Source: Lysinibacillus alkalisoli (lineage in GTDB: Bacteria > Bacillota > Bacilli > Bacillales_A > Planococcaceae). Taken from it: DNA of 45,985 nt. The position numbers were made by a program, and so were the translations under genes. The notes beneath the pieces were generated by a model. It was not told the DNA's origin and did not search any database. It saw nothing but the letters and a program-made list of their open reading frames with translations. The DNA lies in contig NZ_BMJT01000014.1 of the NCBI RefSeq assembly GCF_014643595.1, positions 1-45,985 on the forward strand, read 5' to 3'. Numbering within the stretch: the stretch's first letter is position 1; the number at the start of each line of letters is the position of its first letter. Shown piece after piece: positions 1-11,390 of the stretch.

Positions 1-22
1 CGTTTTATTGATTAACGTTTTG

Positions 23-40
23 CTTGTTCAGTTTTCAAAG
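23..40 (-). other. rRNA operon leader (boxA-like) ahead of an off-window 16S rRNA
   Basis: On the minus strand this reads CTTTGAAAACTGAACAAG, which closely resembles the conserved leader and spacer element of Bacillales rRNA operons (boxA antitermination region). It lies downstream of two tandem promoters and points off the left edge, so a 16S rRNA gene is expected just outside the window. In B. subtilis lysS is likewise followed by the rrnJ operon. The 16S itself is not visible, so its presence is inferred. Confidence 0.75.
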
Positions 41-69
41 GTCATGGTGTTGCTTGCGACAACTTTTAT

Positions 70-99
70 ATAATAACATGTTACCATTATTGTTGTCAA
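70..99 (-). promoter_or_regulatory. rRNA operon promoter P2 (sigma-A)
   Basis: The minus strand has TTGACA at 99-94, an 18-base spacer and TATTAT at 75-70. The downstream sequence is the rRNA leader. It is the proximal member of a tandem pair, the usual arrangement for Bacillales rRNA operons. Confidence 0.75.
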
Positions 100-136
100 C
101 ATTTTTTAAAATTCTTTTTTATTAAGTAACTACTCA

Positions 137-165
137 ATAATACTCTATTTAACTTTGTTAGTCAA
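137..165 (-). promoter_or_regulatory. rRNA operon promoter P1 (sigma-A)
   Basis: The minus strand has TTGACT at 165-160, a 17-base spacer and TATTAT at 142-137. It lies about 67 bases upstream of P2, between the lysS terminator and the rRNA leader. The DNA upstream of it is AT-rich and could act as an UP element. Apart from these promoters, the leader and the lysS terminator, the gene-free stretch 1-301 holds nothing else that I can see. Confidence 0.7.
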
Positions 166-259
166 ATCTTTTTTATTGGTTAGTTGTTTTAAAGACAATT
201 AATAATTTACCATGTTATTAAACATAATGCAATACTTTTTTAATGAATAAAATGAAAAA

Positions 260-289
260 AAGCAAATACCTTAGAAAAGGTATTTGCTT
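260..289 (-). terminator. Rho-independent terminator of lysS
   Basis: A 13-bp perfect stem (AAGCAAATACCTT paired with AAGGTATTTGCTT) with a 4-base loop is followed on the minus strand by a run of T residues. It lies 12 bases past the lysS stop codon. Confidence 0.9.
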
Positions 290-301
290 ATATATAAGAA
301 G

Positions 302-1804
<1,503 letters not shown>

Positions 1805-1848
1805 TCACTCCTTATATTTTTACCGCTCTTGCAGTCCATAATGTACTC

Positions 1849-1877
1849 ATTGTACACAATTTCTTGTGGACGTTCAC
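1849..1877 (-). promoter_or_regulatory. Possible lysS promoter (weak)
   Basis: The minus strand has a good -10 (TACAAT, 1854-1849) 17 bases from a poor -35 (GTGAAC, 1877-1872). It lies between the dusB terminator and the lysS start. No T-box leader is seen, and the 144-base gap is too short for one. Confidence 0.3.
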
Positions 1878-1910
1878 GTTTTTTATAATTTTCCACATCT
1901 TATATGAAAA

Positions 1911-1937
1911 ATGCCATCATTTTTAAAATGATAGCAT
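1911..1937 (-). terminator. Rho-independent terminator of dusB
   Basis: On the minus strand ATGCTATCATT pairs with AATGATGGCAT (one G-T pair) around a short loop and is followed by TTTTC. It lies just after the dusB stop codon and closes the folate-dusB transcription unit. Confidence 0.8.
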
Positions 1938-1942
1938 CTCTT

Positions 1943-2962
1943 TTAGATAATTAATTGCGAAGGCCCTTCGCTTTGATGTTGCTCATAATCATAAACAAGT
2001 TGGTGTAACAAATTTGTTAGTTCTCGTGCGGACTCGGTTTGATTAATCGCATTACGCGCTTTACCATTACCACGTACACCTTTTAAATACCAAGAAGCAT
2101 GTTTACGCATTTCACGTACAGCAACGACTTCACCTTTTAGTGCCATTAAACGTTCAAAATGGAGTAAACAAACATCAATCTTCTCACGCACAGAAGGCTC
2201 TGCAATCAGCTCACCTGTTTCTAAATATTTCACGGTACGATACATCATCCATGGATTACCTAATGCTGCGCGACCAATCATCACAGCGTCTACTCCTGTC
2301 TCATCTAACATGCGTTTAGCATCCTGCGGCGTTTCGACATCACCATTTCCGATAAATGGAATTTTTAATTCTTGCTTCACTTGACGTAAAATATCCCAGT
2401 TCGCTTTACCTTCATACATTTGTACACGTGTACGACCATGCATAGCAATCGCTGATACACCTGCTCTTTCAGCCGCTAATGCGTTTTCTACAGCAAATAC
2501 ATGCTCATCATCCCAGCCAATACGCATTTTTACACTGACAGGTTTATTTACCGCATCTACAACCGCTGCTACCATCTCATAAATTTTGTTAGGGTCAAGT
2601 AATAAACGAGCCCCCGCTTCACATTTAATAATTTTATTTACAGGACACCCCATATTAATATCAATGATATCGGCTGTTGTATTTTGGTCTACATATTTAG
2701 CTGCCTCTACTAAGGTTTCCTTATCGCCACCAAAAATCTGTAAGGATAAAGGATTTTCGCGTTCATCAATATAAAGCATATTTAGTGTTTTTTCGTTTTT
2801 ATAGACGATACCTTTATCGCTAATCATCTCTGCATAAACTAAACCTGCACCGAATTCTTTCACGGTTAAACGGAAAGCCGAATTACAAATACCTGCCATC
2901 GGTGCTAATACAACACGATTATCCATAACGATATCGCCAATTTGAAACGGTTTTTGTTCCAT
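1943..2962 (-). CDS. dusB: tRNA-dihydrouridine synthase (DusB family)
   Basis: Flavoenzyme that reduces uridine to dihydrouridine in the D-loop of tRNA. The TIM-barrel core starts with VVLAPMAGICNSAFR. The catalytic cysteine lies in MGCPVNKIIKCEAGA (about residue 106), with FMN-binding motifs GNGDV and MIGRAALGNPW further on. I chose the ATG at 2962 (339 residues) because AAGGAGG lies 8 bases upstream. A longer reading from 2995 would overlap folK and begins with a charged stretch unlike the family. It follows folK closely, as in B. subtilis, where the small regulator gene yazB lies between them; yazB is absent here. Confidence 0.95.
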   Translation of the reverse strand: MEQKPFQIGDIVMDNRVVLAPMAGICNSAFRLTVKEFGAGLVYAEMISDKGIVYKNEKTLNMLYIDERENPLSLQIFGGDKETLVEAAKYVDQNTTADIIDINMGCPVNKIIKCEAGARLLLDPNKIYEMVAAVVDAVNKPVSVKMRIGWDDEHVFAVENALAAERAGVSAIAMHGRTRVQMYEGKANWDILRQVKQELKIPFIGNGDVETPQDAKRMLDETGVDAVMIGRAALGNPWMMYRTVKYLETGELIAEPSVREKIDVCLLHFERLMALKGEVVAVREMRKHASWYLKGVRGNGKARNAINQTESARELTNLLHQLVYDYEQHQSEGPSQLII

Positions 2963-2982
2963 TGTTATTGCCTCCTTTTCTT

Positions 2983-3495
2983 TTATGTTAGCCATGATGC
3001 CACACTTTGCTGTTGCTTAACGTGGCGCACGCCTTCTTCTTGTATGTGTAGCCCGTCAAATTGTTGACGAGCTTTATCAATTTGAGGTGATTGTGTCATA
3101 ATGACATCCATTAATGGTACTAATACAAAGGCACGCTCGTACATACGTGGATGTGGCACAATCAATGTCTCTGTTTCAATATTTTCGTGATTATACAGTA
3201 AAATGTCAAGGTCGATTACTCGAGGACCCCACCGAATGTTACGCACACGCCCTAACTCCTGTTCAATATTTTGACATACTTCGAGTAAAGTTTGCGGACG
3301 TAAAGTAGTTTGTAAATGTACAGCAATATTAAGAAAATCGGCTTGGTTTGTATAACCCACTGCTGTAGTTTCATATACAGCTGATACTGTACAAAGTGAA
3401 ATCGCATCATGCCATGCTAACATCTCAAGTGCAGCACGCAAATTTTGTTCACGCTCTCCCATATTCGTGCCTATCGATAAATATACGTCATTCAT
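2983..3495 (-). CDS. folK: 6-hydroxymethyl-7,8-dihydropterin pyrophosphokinase (HPPK)
   Basis: Transfers pyrophosphate from ATP to 6-hydroxymethyl-dihydropterin, making the pterin substrate of FolP. The HPPK signature RWGPRVIDLDILLY at about 88-101 contains the two magnesium-binding aspartates. The N-terminus (VYLSIGTNMGERE) is typical. It has 170 residues, the usual length. The start codon overlaps the folB stop as ATGA, so translation is probably coupled. It is the last folate-specific gene of the cluster and is followed by dusB. Confidence 0.97.
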   Translation of the reverse strand: MNDVYLSIGTNMGEREQNLRAALEMLAWHDAISLCTVSAVYETTAVGYTNQADFLNIAVHLQTTLRPQTLLEVCQNIEQELGRVRNIRWGPRVIDLDILLYNHENIETETLIVPHPRMYERAFVLVPLMDVIMTQSPQIDKARQQFDGLHIQEEGVRHVKQQQSVASWLT

Positions 3496-3857
3496 CCAAA
3501 TTCACCTCTCGTTATCGATACAGCTACCTCTTTATAATGCCCAGCGATTGGAGGGTCTGGTTTGATGACTTCGACTTGTACACCTTTAACGAGTGAGAAG
3601 CGTGTTAAAATTGTCGTCGCAATAGTATGGGCTAACGCCTCAATTAATTTATAAGGTTGTCCTTCTACAATGGCTTGGCATGCTTCATATACTTCAGCAT
3701 AGTTAACGGTATGATGCAATGCATCACTCTCTCCTGCTACCTGTAAATCGACTGCCATTGCCACAGTGACTCTAAACCGTTGCCCTATCATGTTTTCTGC
3801 TGCTAGTACACCATGATAACCATAAAATTGCATATCTCTTACATGAATATAATCCAC
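3492..3857 (-). CDS. folB: Dihydroneopterin aldolase
   Basis: Converts dihydroneopterin to 6-hydroxymethyl-dihydropterin and glycolaldehyde in folate synthesis. It has 121 residues. The motif FYGYHGVLAAE is near the N-terminus, with the catalytic lysine region VIKPDPPIAGHY at about 97-108. The start is GTG, preceded by GAGGAGG, which itself lies inside the last codons of folP (two bases separate the genes). It overlaps folK by 4 bases, so folP, folB and folK are one translationally linked unit. Confidence 0.96.
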   Translation of the reverse strand: MDYIHVRDMQFYGYHGVLAAENMIGQRFRVTVAMAVDLQVAGESDALHHTVNYAEVYEACQAIVEGQPYKLIEALAHTIATTILTRFSLVKGVQVEVIKPDPPIAGHYKEVAVSITRGEFG

Positions 3858-3859
3858 TG

Positions 3860-4705
3860 TTAATCCTCCTCGTACACTTGCTTTCCTGTTAATACGTCTG
3901 TCATATGAATAGCTCTTTGCATGGGCGCAATATCATGTAACCGCATCATGTGGCAACCTTGTTGTATGCCATACACTACAGTTGCCATCGTTCCTTCTAA
4001 ACGTTCTTCAGTTGGTAATGCAAGTACATTGCCAATCATTGATTTACGTGATGTCGCTAATAAGACAGGATACCCCATCTCTACCAAGGAAGATAAACAT
4101 TGCATCATTTGAATATTTTGGGTTGTTGTCTTTCCAAAGCCAATGCCTGGGTCTACTAAAATATGGTGATGAGGTACACCTGCATTCACTGCAATATCAA
4201 TACTTTGCATAAGATCAGCTTTTACATCATGCCAAAAATCTTCATAATGTGTGTGATTGCGATTATGCATTAAAATAATTGGCACCTGATATTTTGCAGC
4301 AATATGCGCCATATTCTCGTCTGCCTTAGTCCCCCAAATATCATTAATCATGTGAGCACCTGCTTGAATTGCTGCCTCTGCCACATTAGCCTTGTACGTA
4401 TCGATAGATAGAATAACGGGTAAGGTACACAGTGCCTTAATAACAGGGACAACACGTGCAATTTCTTCCTCTTCCGAAATTTGTGCATGACCTGGTCTTG
4501 TAGACTCACCACCAATATCAATAATCTTTGCGCCTTCAGCCATCATTTTTTTTGCTTGTTTGACAGCTTGGTCAATGGTCGTAAACTGACCACCATCTGA
4601 AAAGGAATCAGGTGTAACATTTAAAATCCCCATAATAAAAGTTTCTTTTGTGTAATCTAATGTCACCCCATTAATAGTTAAAGGTGTAGGATAATGCTCT
4701 AACAT
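3860..4705 (-). CDS. folP: Dihydropteroate synthase
   Basis: Condenses p-aminobenzoate with hydroxymethyl-dihydropterin pyrophosphate; it is the sulfonamide target (called sul in B. subtilis). It has 281 residues and a TIM barrel. Signature 1, MGILNVTPDSFSDGG, lies at about 25-39 and signature 2, IDIGGESTRPG, at about 62-72. The C-terminal SRKSMIG motif is present. The ATG overlaps the end of pabC by 7 bases, and its ribosome binding site AAGGAG is inside pabC. Confidence 0.97.
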   Translation of the reverse strand: MLEHYPTPLTINGVTLDYTKETFIMGILNVTPDSFSDGGQFTTIDQAVKQAKKMMAEGAKIIDIGGESTRPGHAQISEEEEIARVVPVIKALCTLPVILSIDTYKANVAEAAIQAGAHMINDIWGTKADENMAHIAAKYQVPIILMHNRNHTHYEDFWHDVKADLMQSIDIAVNAGVPHHHILVDPGIGFGKTTTQNIQMMQCLSSLVEMGYPVLLATSRKSMIGNVLALPTEERLEGTMATVVYGIQQGCHMMRLHDIAPMQRAIHMTDVLTGKQVYEED

Positions 4706-5529
4706 TGCTGTCGCTCCTTCTTTACTTGTTCAAAAGCATTAAATAATTGTTGATAAACTTTGCCCTCTCGACCAACATAATTGTTATTCTCTAGTTGTTT
4801 AATAGGCACAAGTCCTTGTATAGCTGTTGTTATAAAAATTTCATCTGCCTCTAAAAGAGCTGTAGGCTTAAATTCGCCTTCTATTACCGTTGTCATTTGC
4901 AGAATCAATTGGCGCATAATGCCACCTAAAGCTCCTGTCGCAAGAGACGGTGTATAAACTTGACCATCTTTCACCCAAAAAATATTGGATGTGACGCCTT
5001 CTACTACATCGCCATTATGATTTACAAACACACCTTCATCTTGTTGTAATGATGGCAACTCAAAGCGAGCTAGAACATTATTACCATAGTGATGTGACTT
5101 AAAGCGCTGTTGTTGTTCAGGTTGATTACGTACAGTTTGTAAAAATGTCAGTGTTTTTTCGCTATGAGCTGGCGCTAACATTAAAGGTTTACGAAATAAA
5201 ATAACATTTGGTTCGTCATACCGTTGGGGCTTTAAACCAATATCATGCTCTCCAGCTGAAACATTTAAACGAAAATAGCCATCCCCCTCTTCTCGCTGAT
5301 TCAGCTCTTTAACAATGTCTTTAAGTTGCTCCATGGTGTAGGGCATTGCAATGCGATATGTGGCCAATGCCTGTTGTAGACGAGCATAATGTTCTTGTAA
5401 AAATAAAGGTTGCCCTTGATATGTTCGGAATGTCTCAAAAAAACCTAAGCCATATAAAAAACCATGGTCAAAGGGCGAAATACGTAAATCGGAGGCTAGT
5501 TGATAATCACCATTGATAAAGCACCACAT
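4699..5529 (-). CDS. pabC: Aminodeoxychorismate lyase
   Basis: PLP enzyme of fold type IV that releases pyruvate from 4-amino-4-deoxychorismate, giving p-aminobenzoate. It has 276 residues. The presumed PLP lysine is K144 in RFKSHHYGNN. The phosphate-binding region near GVTSNIFWV and the C-terminal EIFITTAIQGLVPI are typical. D-amino-acid or branched-chain aminotransferases share the fold, but its place between pabA and folP settles the assignment. The ribosome binding site is GAAGGAG. Confidence 0.95.
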   Translation of the reverse strand: MWCFINGDYQLASDLRISPFDHGFLYGLGFFETFRTYQGQPLFLQEHYARLQQALATYRIAMPYTMEQLKDIVKELNQREEGDGYFRLNVSAGEHDIGLKPQRYDEPNVILFRKPLMLAPAHSEKTLTFLQTVRNQPEQQQRFKSHHYGNNVLARFELPSLQQDEGVFVNHNGDVVEGVTSNIFWVKDGQVYTPSLATGALGGIMRQLILQMTTVIEGEFKPTALLEADEIFITTAIQGLVPIKQLENNNYVGREGKVYQQLFNAFEQVKKERQQC

Positions 5530-5534
5530 TACTA

Positions 5535-6110
5535 TTACTCCTTCACATATGTTGTAATAAAATTTTGTAACAATTGTTTACCATGCGTTGTCATAATGGA
5601 TTCAGGGTGATATTGTACACCTTCAATCGCATATTCTTTATGGCGAATACTCATAATCTCACCTGAAGCTGTTTGTGCCGTCACTTCTAAACATGCTGGT
5701 AGTGTAGTCGGCTCGACAATTAAAGAATGGTAACGCGTTACGTTAAAAGGGGAAGGTACTGCTTGATATAATGTATCACCTGTATGAGTAATGGCAGAAA
5801 CTTTACCATGCATTAACTGTGTGGCTTGTACTACATCACCACCAAAAGCTTGTGCAATAGTTTGATGCCCTAAGCACACACCTAAAATGGGGATTTTCCC
5901 TTTAAAATGCGTCACCACTTCTAAGCTAATACCAGCCTCATTAGGTGTACATGGCCCTGGTGAAATGACTAACATATGTGGCTTGATTTCTTCAATTTCT
6001 TCAATAGTAATCTCGTCATTCCGCTTCACTTGGATTTCTTGCCCTAACTCACCAAAATACTGTACTAAATTAAAGGTAAATGAATCATAATTATCGATTA
6101 GTAAAATCAT
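5535..6110 (-). CDS. pabA: Aminodeoxychorismate/anthranilate synthase glutamine amidotransferase subunit
   Basis: Supplies ammonia from glutamine to PabB, and in many Bacillales also to TrpE, where it doubles as trpG. It is a class I glutamine amidotransferase with catalytic triad C79 (LGVCLGHQ), H168 and E170 (QYHPES). I chose the start [11 protein letters not shown] at 6110 (191 residues) because GGAGGG precedes it and a longer reading adds an unrelated leader. The ATG overlaps the pabB stop as ATGA. Whether a separate trpG exists cannot be seen here. Confidence 0.96.
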   Translation of the reverse strand: MILLIDNYDSFTFNLVQYFGELGQEIQVKRNDEITIEEIEEIKPHMLVISPGPCTPNEAGISLEVVTHFKGKIPILGVCLGHQTIAQAFGGDVVQATQLMHGKVSAITHTGDTLYQAVPSPFNVTRYHSLIVEPTTLPACLEVTAQTASGEIMSIRHKEYAIEGVQYHPESIMTTHGKQLLQNFITTYVKE

Positions 6111-7501
6111 TGTTGTCCCTCCGCTAATGCCTTTGCTTGCCACATCGCACGCGCTTTATTTAATGATTCCTCATATTCACTAATCGGGTCTGAGTCAATA
6201 ACAATACCAGCGCCTGCTTGAATATGTGCGATTTTATTTTTAATATACGCTGTACGAATGACAATATTAAATACCATATCACCAGTAAAACCTAACCATC
6301 CTATAGAGCCTGTATATAAACCACGTTGATATGTCTCTAACTCTTCAATAATTTCCATTGTACGAATTTTAGGAGTCCCTGTAATCGTCCCCCCTGGGAA
6401 CATGGCACGTAATATTGCTGTATTACTTACTTGATCTTCTACTGTCCCACGCACATTAGATACTAAATGCATCACATGTGAATAACGTTCAATCACCATA
6501 AGCTCATCCACTTCAACAGAGCCATATTGAGCTACCTTACCTAAATCATTACGTTCTAAATCAACGAGCATAATATGTTCTGCACACTCTTTTTCATTCG
6601 TTAATAGCTCTTGTTCTAATGCTTGATCTTCGGTAACAGTCGCTCCTCTTAAACGTGTACCACCAATTGGTCTTGTAGCGATTTTATTATTTTGTCGCTC
6701 AATCAATAATTCTGGTGAACCTGATACAACAGCAAAGTCTTCGTGTTGAATATAGGCCATATAAGGTGACGGATTTAATGCACGTAAAGCCTCATACAAT
6801 ACAATGGGCTCAACAGCTAAAGGACGAGACTGACGCACAGATAAATTTACTTGAAACACATCACCTGCCTGAATATAAGCTTGTACTTGCTTCACAGCAC
6901 TTGCAAACTCTTCACGTGTACATGATACTGTAGGCGGGACATCATCAATAACAGCATAAGAGGCCTGTGCCGTTATAAACTTTCGCTGTGCCAAGCCTGT
7001 AGTAGCCGCCTGTTGCCATTGCTCTTTTGTTGATTGTAATGGCTGTAATCCCATAAGATAAACGCGTTGTTGTGCTTTATCATAAATAGCCCACTCATCA
7101 AATAAATAGAAAAAAATGCGTGGCGTCTGTAAATCATTGGTTGTTAATGAGGGTAACTTTTCTATCTCGCGTGCATAATCATATGAGATAAAGCCAATAG
7201 CGCCTCCTTGAAATAATGGGAGATCAGGCAGTGCCTCGAAACGATATCTCGCGACTATTTCTTCTGCTAAAGCTAGGGCGTCACCTATTACATGTTCTAC
7301 CTGACCACTACGCCATGTGATGAGTAAACCCTCATCAGTGGCTTGCATTACAGCTAATGGATTTCTTGCTGCAATATGCATATCGCCCGCTCTGCCACTC
7401 TCTAAAAAAATATGTTGTGTATCCTTTTTAGTTTGTTCTTTATAGCTATAAAAAAAGGCGTCTTCCGCCATCTGAAATGATGTCGTAAATAATTGTGTCA
7501 A
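6107..7501 (-). CDS. pabB: Aminodeoxychorismate synthase component I
   Basis: Aminates chorismate with ammonia from PabA, the first committed step to p-aminobenzoate. It belongs to the chorismate-binding family (anthranilate synthase/PabB). Visible motifs are PIGGTRLRG, the [18 protein letters not shown] block and [20 protein letters not shown] near the C-terminus. The likely start is TTG at 7501 (464 residues), with AGGAGG 7 bases upstream; a longer reading from 7522 would run through that ribosome binding site. It heads the folate cluster, directly after the cysK terminator. The first part resembles TrpE, but the neighbours argue for PabB. Confidence 0.95.
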   Translation of the reverse strand: MTQLFTTSFQMAEDAFFYSYKEQTKKDTQHIFLESGRAGDMHIAARNPLAVMQATDEGLLITWRSGQVEHVIGDALALAEEIVARYRFEALPDLPLFQGGAIGFISYDYAREIEKLPSLTTNDLQTPRIFFYLFDEWAIYDKAQQRVYLMGLQPLQSTKEQWQQAATTGLAQRKFITAQASYAVIDDVPPTVSCTREEFASAVKQVQAYIQAGDVFQVNLSVRQSRPLAVEPIVLYEALRALNPSPYMAYIQHEDFAVVSGSPELLIERQNNKIATRPIGGTRLRGATVTEDQALEQELLTNEKECAEHIMLVDLERNDLGKVAQYGSVEVDELMVIERYSHVMHLVSNVRGTVEDQVSNTAILRAMFPGGTITGTPKIRTMEIIEELETYQRGLYTGSIGWLGFTGDMVFNIVIRTAYIKNKIAHIQAGAGIVIDSDPISEYEESLNKARAMWQAKALAEGQQ

Positions 7502-7607
7502 GATACTTCCTCCTAAAATCAAATCTCTTTCATCTTAACTTGAAGTACCCTTCACTGTCACGATTCTTATATTAATTTTCACTAACCTTTATTCTATGAG
7601 TAAAAAA

Positions 7608-7638
7608 ATGCCCCAGCTCTTAATTAAGAGTGGGACAT
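7608..7638 (-). terminator. Rho-independent terminator of cysK
   Basis: On the minus strand ATGTCCCACTCTTAA pairs with TTAAGAGCTGGGGCAT (imperfect, G-T and one mismatch) and is followed by seven T residues. It separates cysK from the folate cluster. Confidence 0.85.
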
Positions 7639-7653
7639 CTGTAAAATTAATGA

Positions 7654-8580
7654 TTAATCGAATTGGTAAAGAGGTGTGGATAGGTAACGTTCACCGTTTG
7701 ATGGCACAACTGCTAAAACATTAGTCCCCTTACCTAAGCGTTTAGCTGTTTCAATCGCTGCATAAATGGCTGCTCCCGACGAAATACCACATAAAATACC
7801 TTCTTCACGTGCTGTTTTACGCGCTAACTCAAAAGCCGTTTCGTTTTCTACAGGGAATATAGATGTATAAATATCCGTATCTAATACTTTCGGCACAAAA
7901 CCTGCGCCAATGCCTTGAATTTTATGCGGGCCTGGTTCTCCACCTGATAACACAGCTGAATCTTTTGGCTCTACAGCAATAATCTCAATATTGGGATAGT
8001 GTTGTTTAAGCACTTCACCTGCACCTGTAATTGTACCACCTGTACCAATACCTGCTACAAATGCATCTAATTGTACACCCTCAAAAGCTTCTACAATTTC
8101 AGGGCCTGTTGTTAAACGATGCACCTCAGCATTTGCAGGGTTATTAAATTGTTGAGGTAAGAAATAGCCTTTCTCTTGTGCCAATTCTTCAGCCTTAGCA
8201 ATTGCACCTTTCATTCCTGCTGGGCCTGGTGTTAAGACTAAATCAGCGCCATAAGCACGCAATAAATTACGGCGCTCTAAGCTCATCGTCTCTGGCATAA
8301 CTAAAATGGCTTTATAGCCCTTTGCTGCAGCAATCATCGCTAAACCAATTCCTGTATTACCACTTGTTGGTTCAATAATTGTTCCACCTGCTTGTAATGT
8401 ACCATCCTTTTCAGCCGCTTCAATCATTGCTAAAGCTAAACGGTCTTTAACTGAGCTACCTGGGTTAAAATACTCTAATTTCACATAAACATTTCCTTCT
8501 TTTTCTGTTGTAGCATGTTGTAATTTAACAATGGGTGTATGGCCTACTAACTGTGCAACTGAATCATATAATTTACTCAT
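7654..8580 (-). CDS. cysK: Cysteine synthase (O-acetylserine sulfhydrylase)
   Basis: PLP enzyme that makes cysteine from O-acetylserine and sulfide. It has 308 residues. The PLP lysine is K45 in NPGSSVKDR, the substrate loop TSGNTG lies at about 70-75, and the phosphate-binding loop GTGGTITG at about 177-184. In B. subtilis CysK also binds CymR as a sensor; that cannot be judged here. It has its own strong promoter (8633-8661) and terminator, so it is a single-gene unit between yacD and pabB. Confidence 0.97.
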   Translation of the reverse strand: MSKLYDSVAQLVGHTPIVKLQHATTEKEGNVYVKLEYFNPGSSVKDRLALAMIEAAEKDGTLQAGGTIIEPTSGNTGIGLAMIAAAKGYKAILVMPETMSLERRNLLRAYGADLVLTPGPAGMKGAIAKAEELAQEKGYFLPQQFNNPANAEVHRLTTGPEIVEAFEGVQLDAFVAGIGTGGTITGAGEVLKQHYPNIEIIAVEPKDSAVLSGGEPGPHKIQGIGAGFVPKVLDTDIYTSIFPVENETAFELARKTAREEGILCGISSGAAIYAAIETAKRLGKGTNVLAVVPSNGERYLSTPLYQFD

Positions 8581-8632
8581 TTTGCATTGGCTCCTTTTAA
8601 TTCATACTATTTTAATAGGTTTAAATATTTTA

Positions 8633-8661
8633 ATTTTATCAATGTCATACCGTACTGTCAA
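8633..8661 (-). promoter_or_regulatory. cysK promoter (sigma-A)
   Basis: TTGACA (8661-8656), a 17-base spacer and TAAAAT (8638-8633) on the minus strand. It starts a leader of about 45 bases ahead of cysK. I did not find a clear CymR operator. Confidence 0.75.
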
Positions 8662-8677
8662 CTAGCAGCCTTATAAA

Positions 8678-8707
8678 ATAAGAGTTGTAGCGAACTACAA
8701 CTCTTAT
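8678..8707 (-). terminator. Rho-independent terminator after the yacD-like gene
   Basis: A perfect 13-bp stem (ATAAGAGTTGTAG) with a 4-base loop is followed on the minus strand by a TTTTATAA tract. It closes the ftsH-distal group coaX-hslO-yacD. Confidence 0.85.
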
Positions 8708-8715
8708 CCTTTGCC

Positions 8716-9645
8716 CTATTTATTCTCGCCATAAAACCATTCTACTTTAAATTCTTTCCAAAATGATTCTGGTGCTACAGTTTGTGTCAACTGTTCCATG
8801 CCTAATTCTACTTTGATATGGTCTTTAACTTCTTCAAATGTAAATGATTGACCTGGAATAACTTCTAACACTTGTAAAATACCATAATTGCCATTATCCA
8901 TTTGAATGGGTTCACTTAAAGATTTTGTTTTAATACTATCCAAAGCATTTAGTAAGTTTTTATCCATGCCTGGTTGGTCTACAGAGACAAAACCAATATC
9001 GCCACCTAAACTAGCTGACGCTACGTCAATCGACATCTCACGCGCTAAAACAGAAAAATCAGCACCACCTTTTAATTCTTTAATGGCATTCTCTGCTTTA
9101 GCTTTACTATCTACGACAATTAAGTTTGTGCGATAGCTTGTTGGGACTTCAAATAAAGAAGTATTATCTTTATAGTACTTTTCCACTTCTTTATCTTTAA
9201 TAATAATATCTTTCGTTAGTACTTTGCTGAGCAATAAGTTGGTATACACTTTGTTGCGCAATTGTTCCACAGATGAAGTTTTCATTAAATTGCTAAATTC
9301 TTCTGGTGTAGAACGCATAAGTGCCAATTCTAAGTCTATTTCTTCCTTTGAAACTTCGATCTTGTACTTTTTAGCAGCTTTTTTCATAACCGTATCATTC
9401 ACTAAATCACGTAATGTTTCTTTGCCATAGTTTTCTTCCATTGCAGCCATCCATTGTTGTCTCGATATTTCTGTTTTGTCTATAGTTGCTACAATTTCTT
9501 TCTCAGCTGAAGGAGCTGAGCTATTAGGTAGGAGCCAAGCGATAAACCAGAGAATATTACCTAGCAAAAGAACACCAGCTATAATGAGCGCTGGCTTAGC
9601 TTTTACTCTTAAATCCGAGAGCGACTTTTTTGGCTTGTTAGTCAT
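8716..9645 (-). CDS. Membrane-anchored parvulin-type peptidyl-prolyl isomerase (YacD/PrsA-like)
   Basis: A probable extracytoplasmic foldase. A hydrophobic segment at about 18-40 follows a lysine-rich N-terminus and looks like a signal anchor without a lipobox cysteine. Next comes a helical SurA/PrsA-like chaperone region (about 55-160) and a parvulin domain (about 165-265), recognisable by the [24 protein letters not shown]-type core (about 197-220). It corresponds by position to B. subtilis yacD. The start overlaps the end of hslO by 8 bases. PrsA proper is a lipoprotein, so this is a paralogue; its substrates are unknown. Confidence 0.88.
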   Translation of the reverse strand: MTNKPKKSLSDLRVKAKPALIIAGVLLLGNILWFIAWLLPNSSAPSAEKEIVATIDKTEISRQQWMAAMEENYGKETLRDLVNDTVMKKAAKKYKIEVSKEEIDLELALMRSTPEEFSNLMKTSSVEQLRNKVYTNLLLSKVLTKDIIIKDKEVEKYYKDNTSLFEVPTSYRTNLIVVDSKAKAENAIKELKGGADFSVLAREMSIDVASASLGGDIGFVSVDQPGMDKNLLNALDSIKTKSLSEPIQMDNGNYGILQVLEVIPGQSFTFEEVKDHIKVELGMEQLTQTVAPESFWKEFKVEWFYGENK

Positions 9646-10513
9646 GCAATAAAGCCTCTAACTCTTCTTTTGAGAAGTCATACGTTTGCAAACAGAAATG
9701 ACATTGTGCCTCAGCACCACCATCTTCTGTTATCATCGCTTGAATTTCATCATTACCTAGACCTGCGATGGCATCGCTAAAACGTTCTTTTGAACACTGA
9801 CATGTAAATGCTACAGGCATACGATCCAAGATTGTGACATTATCCTCGTCTACTACCGCTTGTACAATCTCCTCTGGTGTTAAACCTTTTTCAATCATTT
9901 TCGAAACAGGCTCTATTTGATTTAGTCGTTGCTCAATAAATGCAATTACTTCTTCCTCGCACCCTGGCATCAATTGCAAGATGAAACCACCTGCTGCTAA
10001 AACCGTATTATCCGGATTGACAAGCACACCTAATCCAACAGATGAAGGCACTTGCTCAGATGTTGCAAAATAATACGTAAAGTCCTCAGCAATTTCACCT
10101 GAAACAATCTCGGTTTGACCACTAAACATCTCACGCAATCCTAAATCTTTTACAATCGTTAATGTACCTGTTGAACCAACACCTGCACGTACATCTAATT
10201 TGCCTTGTGTATTCAAGTCAAAATGTACATGTGGGTTTGTTACGAATCCACGTACCTCACCTTTAGCATTACTATCAATAATCATCGGGCCAATAGGGCC
10301 ATCACCTTCAATTTTTATCGTGATTTTTTCTTCGCCCTTTAACATAGCGCCCATCATTACACCTGCAGTCATAGAACGACCGAGTGCCGCTGAGACAACT
10401 GGCCATGTGTTATGGCGTCTTTGTGCTTCTGCCACAGTGTCTGTTGAGCGCACCGCCATAATGCGCACCATTCCATCAAAGGCTACGCCTCTTACTAAAT
10501 AATCATTCGACAT
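9638..10513 (-). CDS. hslO: Redox-regulated chaperone Hsp33
   Basis: Holdase activated when oxidation releases zinc and unfolds the C-terminal switch. It has 291 residues. The four zinc cysteines form the expected CxC (CQC, about 237-239) and CxxC (CHFC, about 272-275) pattern near the C-terminus. The N-terminal domain ([12 protein letters not shown]) is typical. ATG follows a GAGGAAT site. It lies 9 bases after coaX and overlaps the yacD-like gene, consistent with one transcript. Confidence 0.97.
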   Translation of the reverse strand: MSNDYLVRGVAFDGMVRIMAVRSTDTVAEAQRRHNTWPVVSAALGRSMTAGVMMGAMLKGEEKITIKIEGDGPIGPMIIDSNAKGEVRGFVTNPHVHFDLNTQGKLDVRAGVGSTGTLTIVKDLGLREMFSGQTEIVSGEIAEDFTYYFATSEQVPSSVGLGVLVNPDNTVLAAGGFILQLMPGCEEEVIAFIEQRLNQIEPVSKMIEKGLTPEEIVQAVVDEDNVTILDRMPVAFTCQCSKERFSDAIAGLGNDEIQAMITEDGGAEAQCHFCLQTYDFSKEELEALLHD

Positions 10514-10522
10514 TTTTATTCC

Positions 10523-11293
10523 TCATTTCTGATTTCGTTCATAAATTATATTAAGCCCTTTTAACGTTAATGTCTCGTCTACGACATCAATCGTTGTTGT
10601 ATCATGGGCAATTAAACTTGCAAGACCACCCGTTGCAATCACAAGTGCTGGCTTAACATAATCTTTTGCTAGTTGTTTTACTATGCCCTCTACTTGCGCA
10701 AGTAAACCATAATACACACCCGACTGCATGGCATCCACAGTTGTTTGTCCGATAGGCTGGCGAGGTTTGACAAACTCAATACGTGGTAACCGCGCTGCAT
10801 GTTCATATAATGCTTGCATGGCAATTGTCACACCTGAGGTAATAATACCACCTAAATAATGGCCATGTTCATTGATATAACAATAAGTTGTTGCTGTTCC
10901 AAAATCAATAATAATACACGGTGTTTTTTGATATATGTGTAAAGCAGCTACGGCATTCACAATACGATCTGCGCCTACTTCTCTTGGATTCTCATATTTA
11001 ATATTTAATCCTGTTTTAACACCTGGCCCTACAATTAAAGGTGTAATATGAAATAATCGCTTACATACCATTGTCATAGTATGCATAATCGGTGGTACCA
11101 CTGAGCTAATAATCGCTCCCGTTACTTGTTGTATATCAAATTGTGCTGTCATAAAAAAAGTTTGAATCCCTGCTGCATACTCATCTGTTGTTTTATTCAC
11201 ATCTGTTTGCATACGCCAATAATGCACTATATGTTGCCCGTCATAAAGACCAATTTTAATATTTGTATTTCCAATATCCATAACAAGTCGCAT
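10523..11293 (-). CDS. coaX: Type III pantothenate kinase
   Basis: First step of coenzyme A synthesis. It has 256 residues and an ASKHA-type fold. Visible motifs are the phosphate-1 loop MDIGNTNIKIGLYD, GADRIVNAVAA, the phosphate-2 motif DFGTATTY and VIATGGLA. Type III kinases need a monovalent cation and are not feedback-inhibited by CoA. Staphylococci carry type II instead, which argues against Staphylococcus as the source. The ribosome binding site is GAGGTGA. Confidence 0.97.
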   Translation of the reverse strand: MRLVMDIGNTNIKIGLYDGQHIVHYWRMQTDVNKTTDEYAAGIQTFFMTAQFDIQQVTGAIISSVVPPIMHTMTMVCKRLFHITPLIVGPGVKTGLNIKYENPREVGADRIVNAVAALHIYQKTPCIIIDFGTATTYCYINEHGHYLGGIITSGVTIAMQALYEHAARLPRIEFVKPRQPIGQTTVDAMQSGVYYGLLAQVEGIVKQLAKDYVKPALVIATGGLASLIAHDTTTIDVVDETLTLKGLNIIYERNQK

Positions 11294-11349
11294 ACTATCA
11301 CCTCACATGAGAAAAGCATACCATAAAAGGCAATTATTTTTGCACAAAA

Positions 11350-11384
11350 AAACTACTGATAAGGTTTAGTCTTATCAGTAGTTT
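11350..11384 (-). terminator. Rho-independent terminator of ftsH
   Basis: A perfect 14-bp stem (AAACTACTGATAAG) with a 7-base loop is followed on the minus strand by six T residues. It separates the tilS-hprT-ftsH group from coaX. Confidence 0.9.
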
Positions 11385-11390
11385 GAGAAA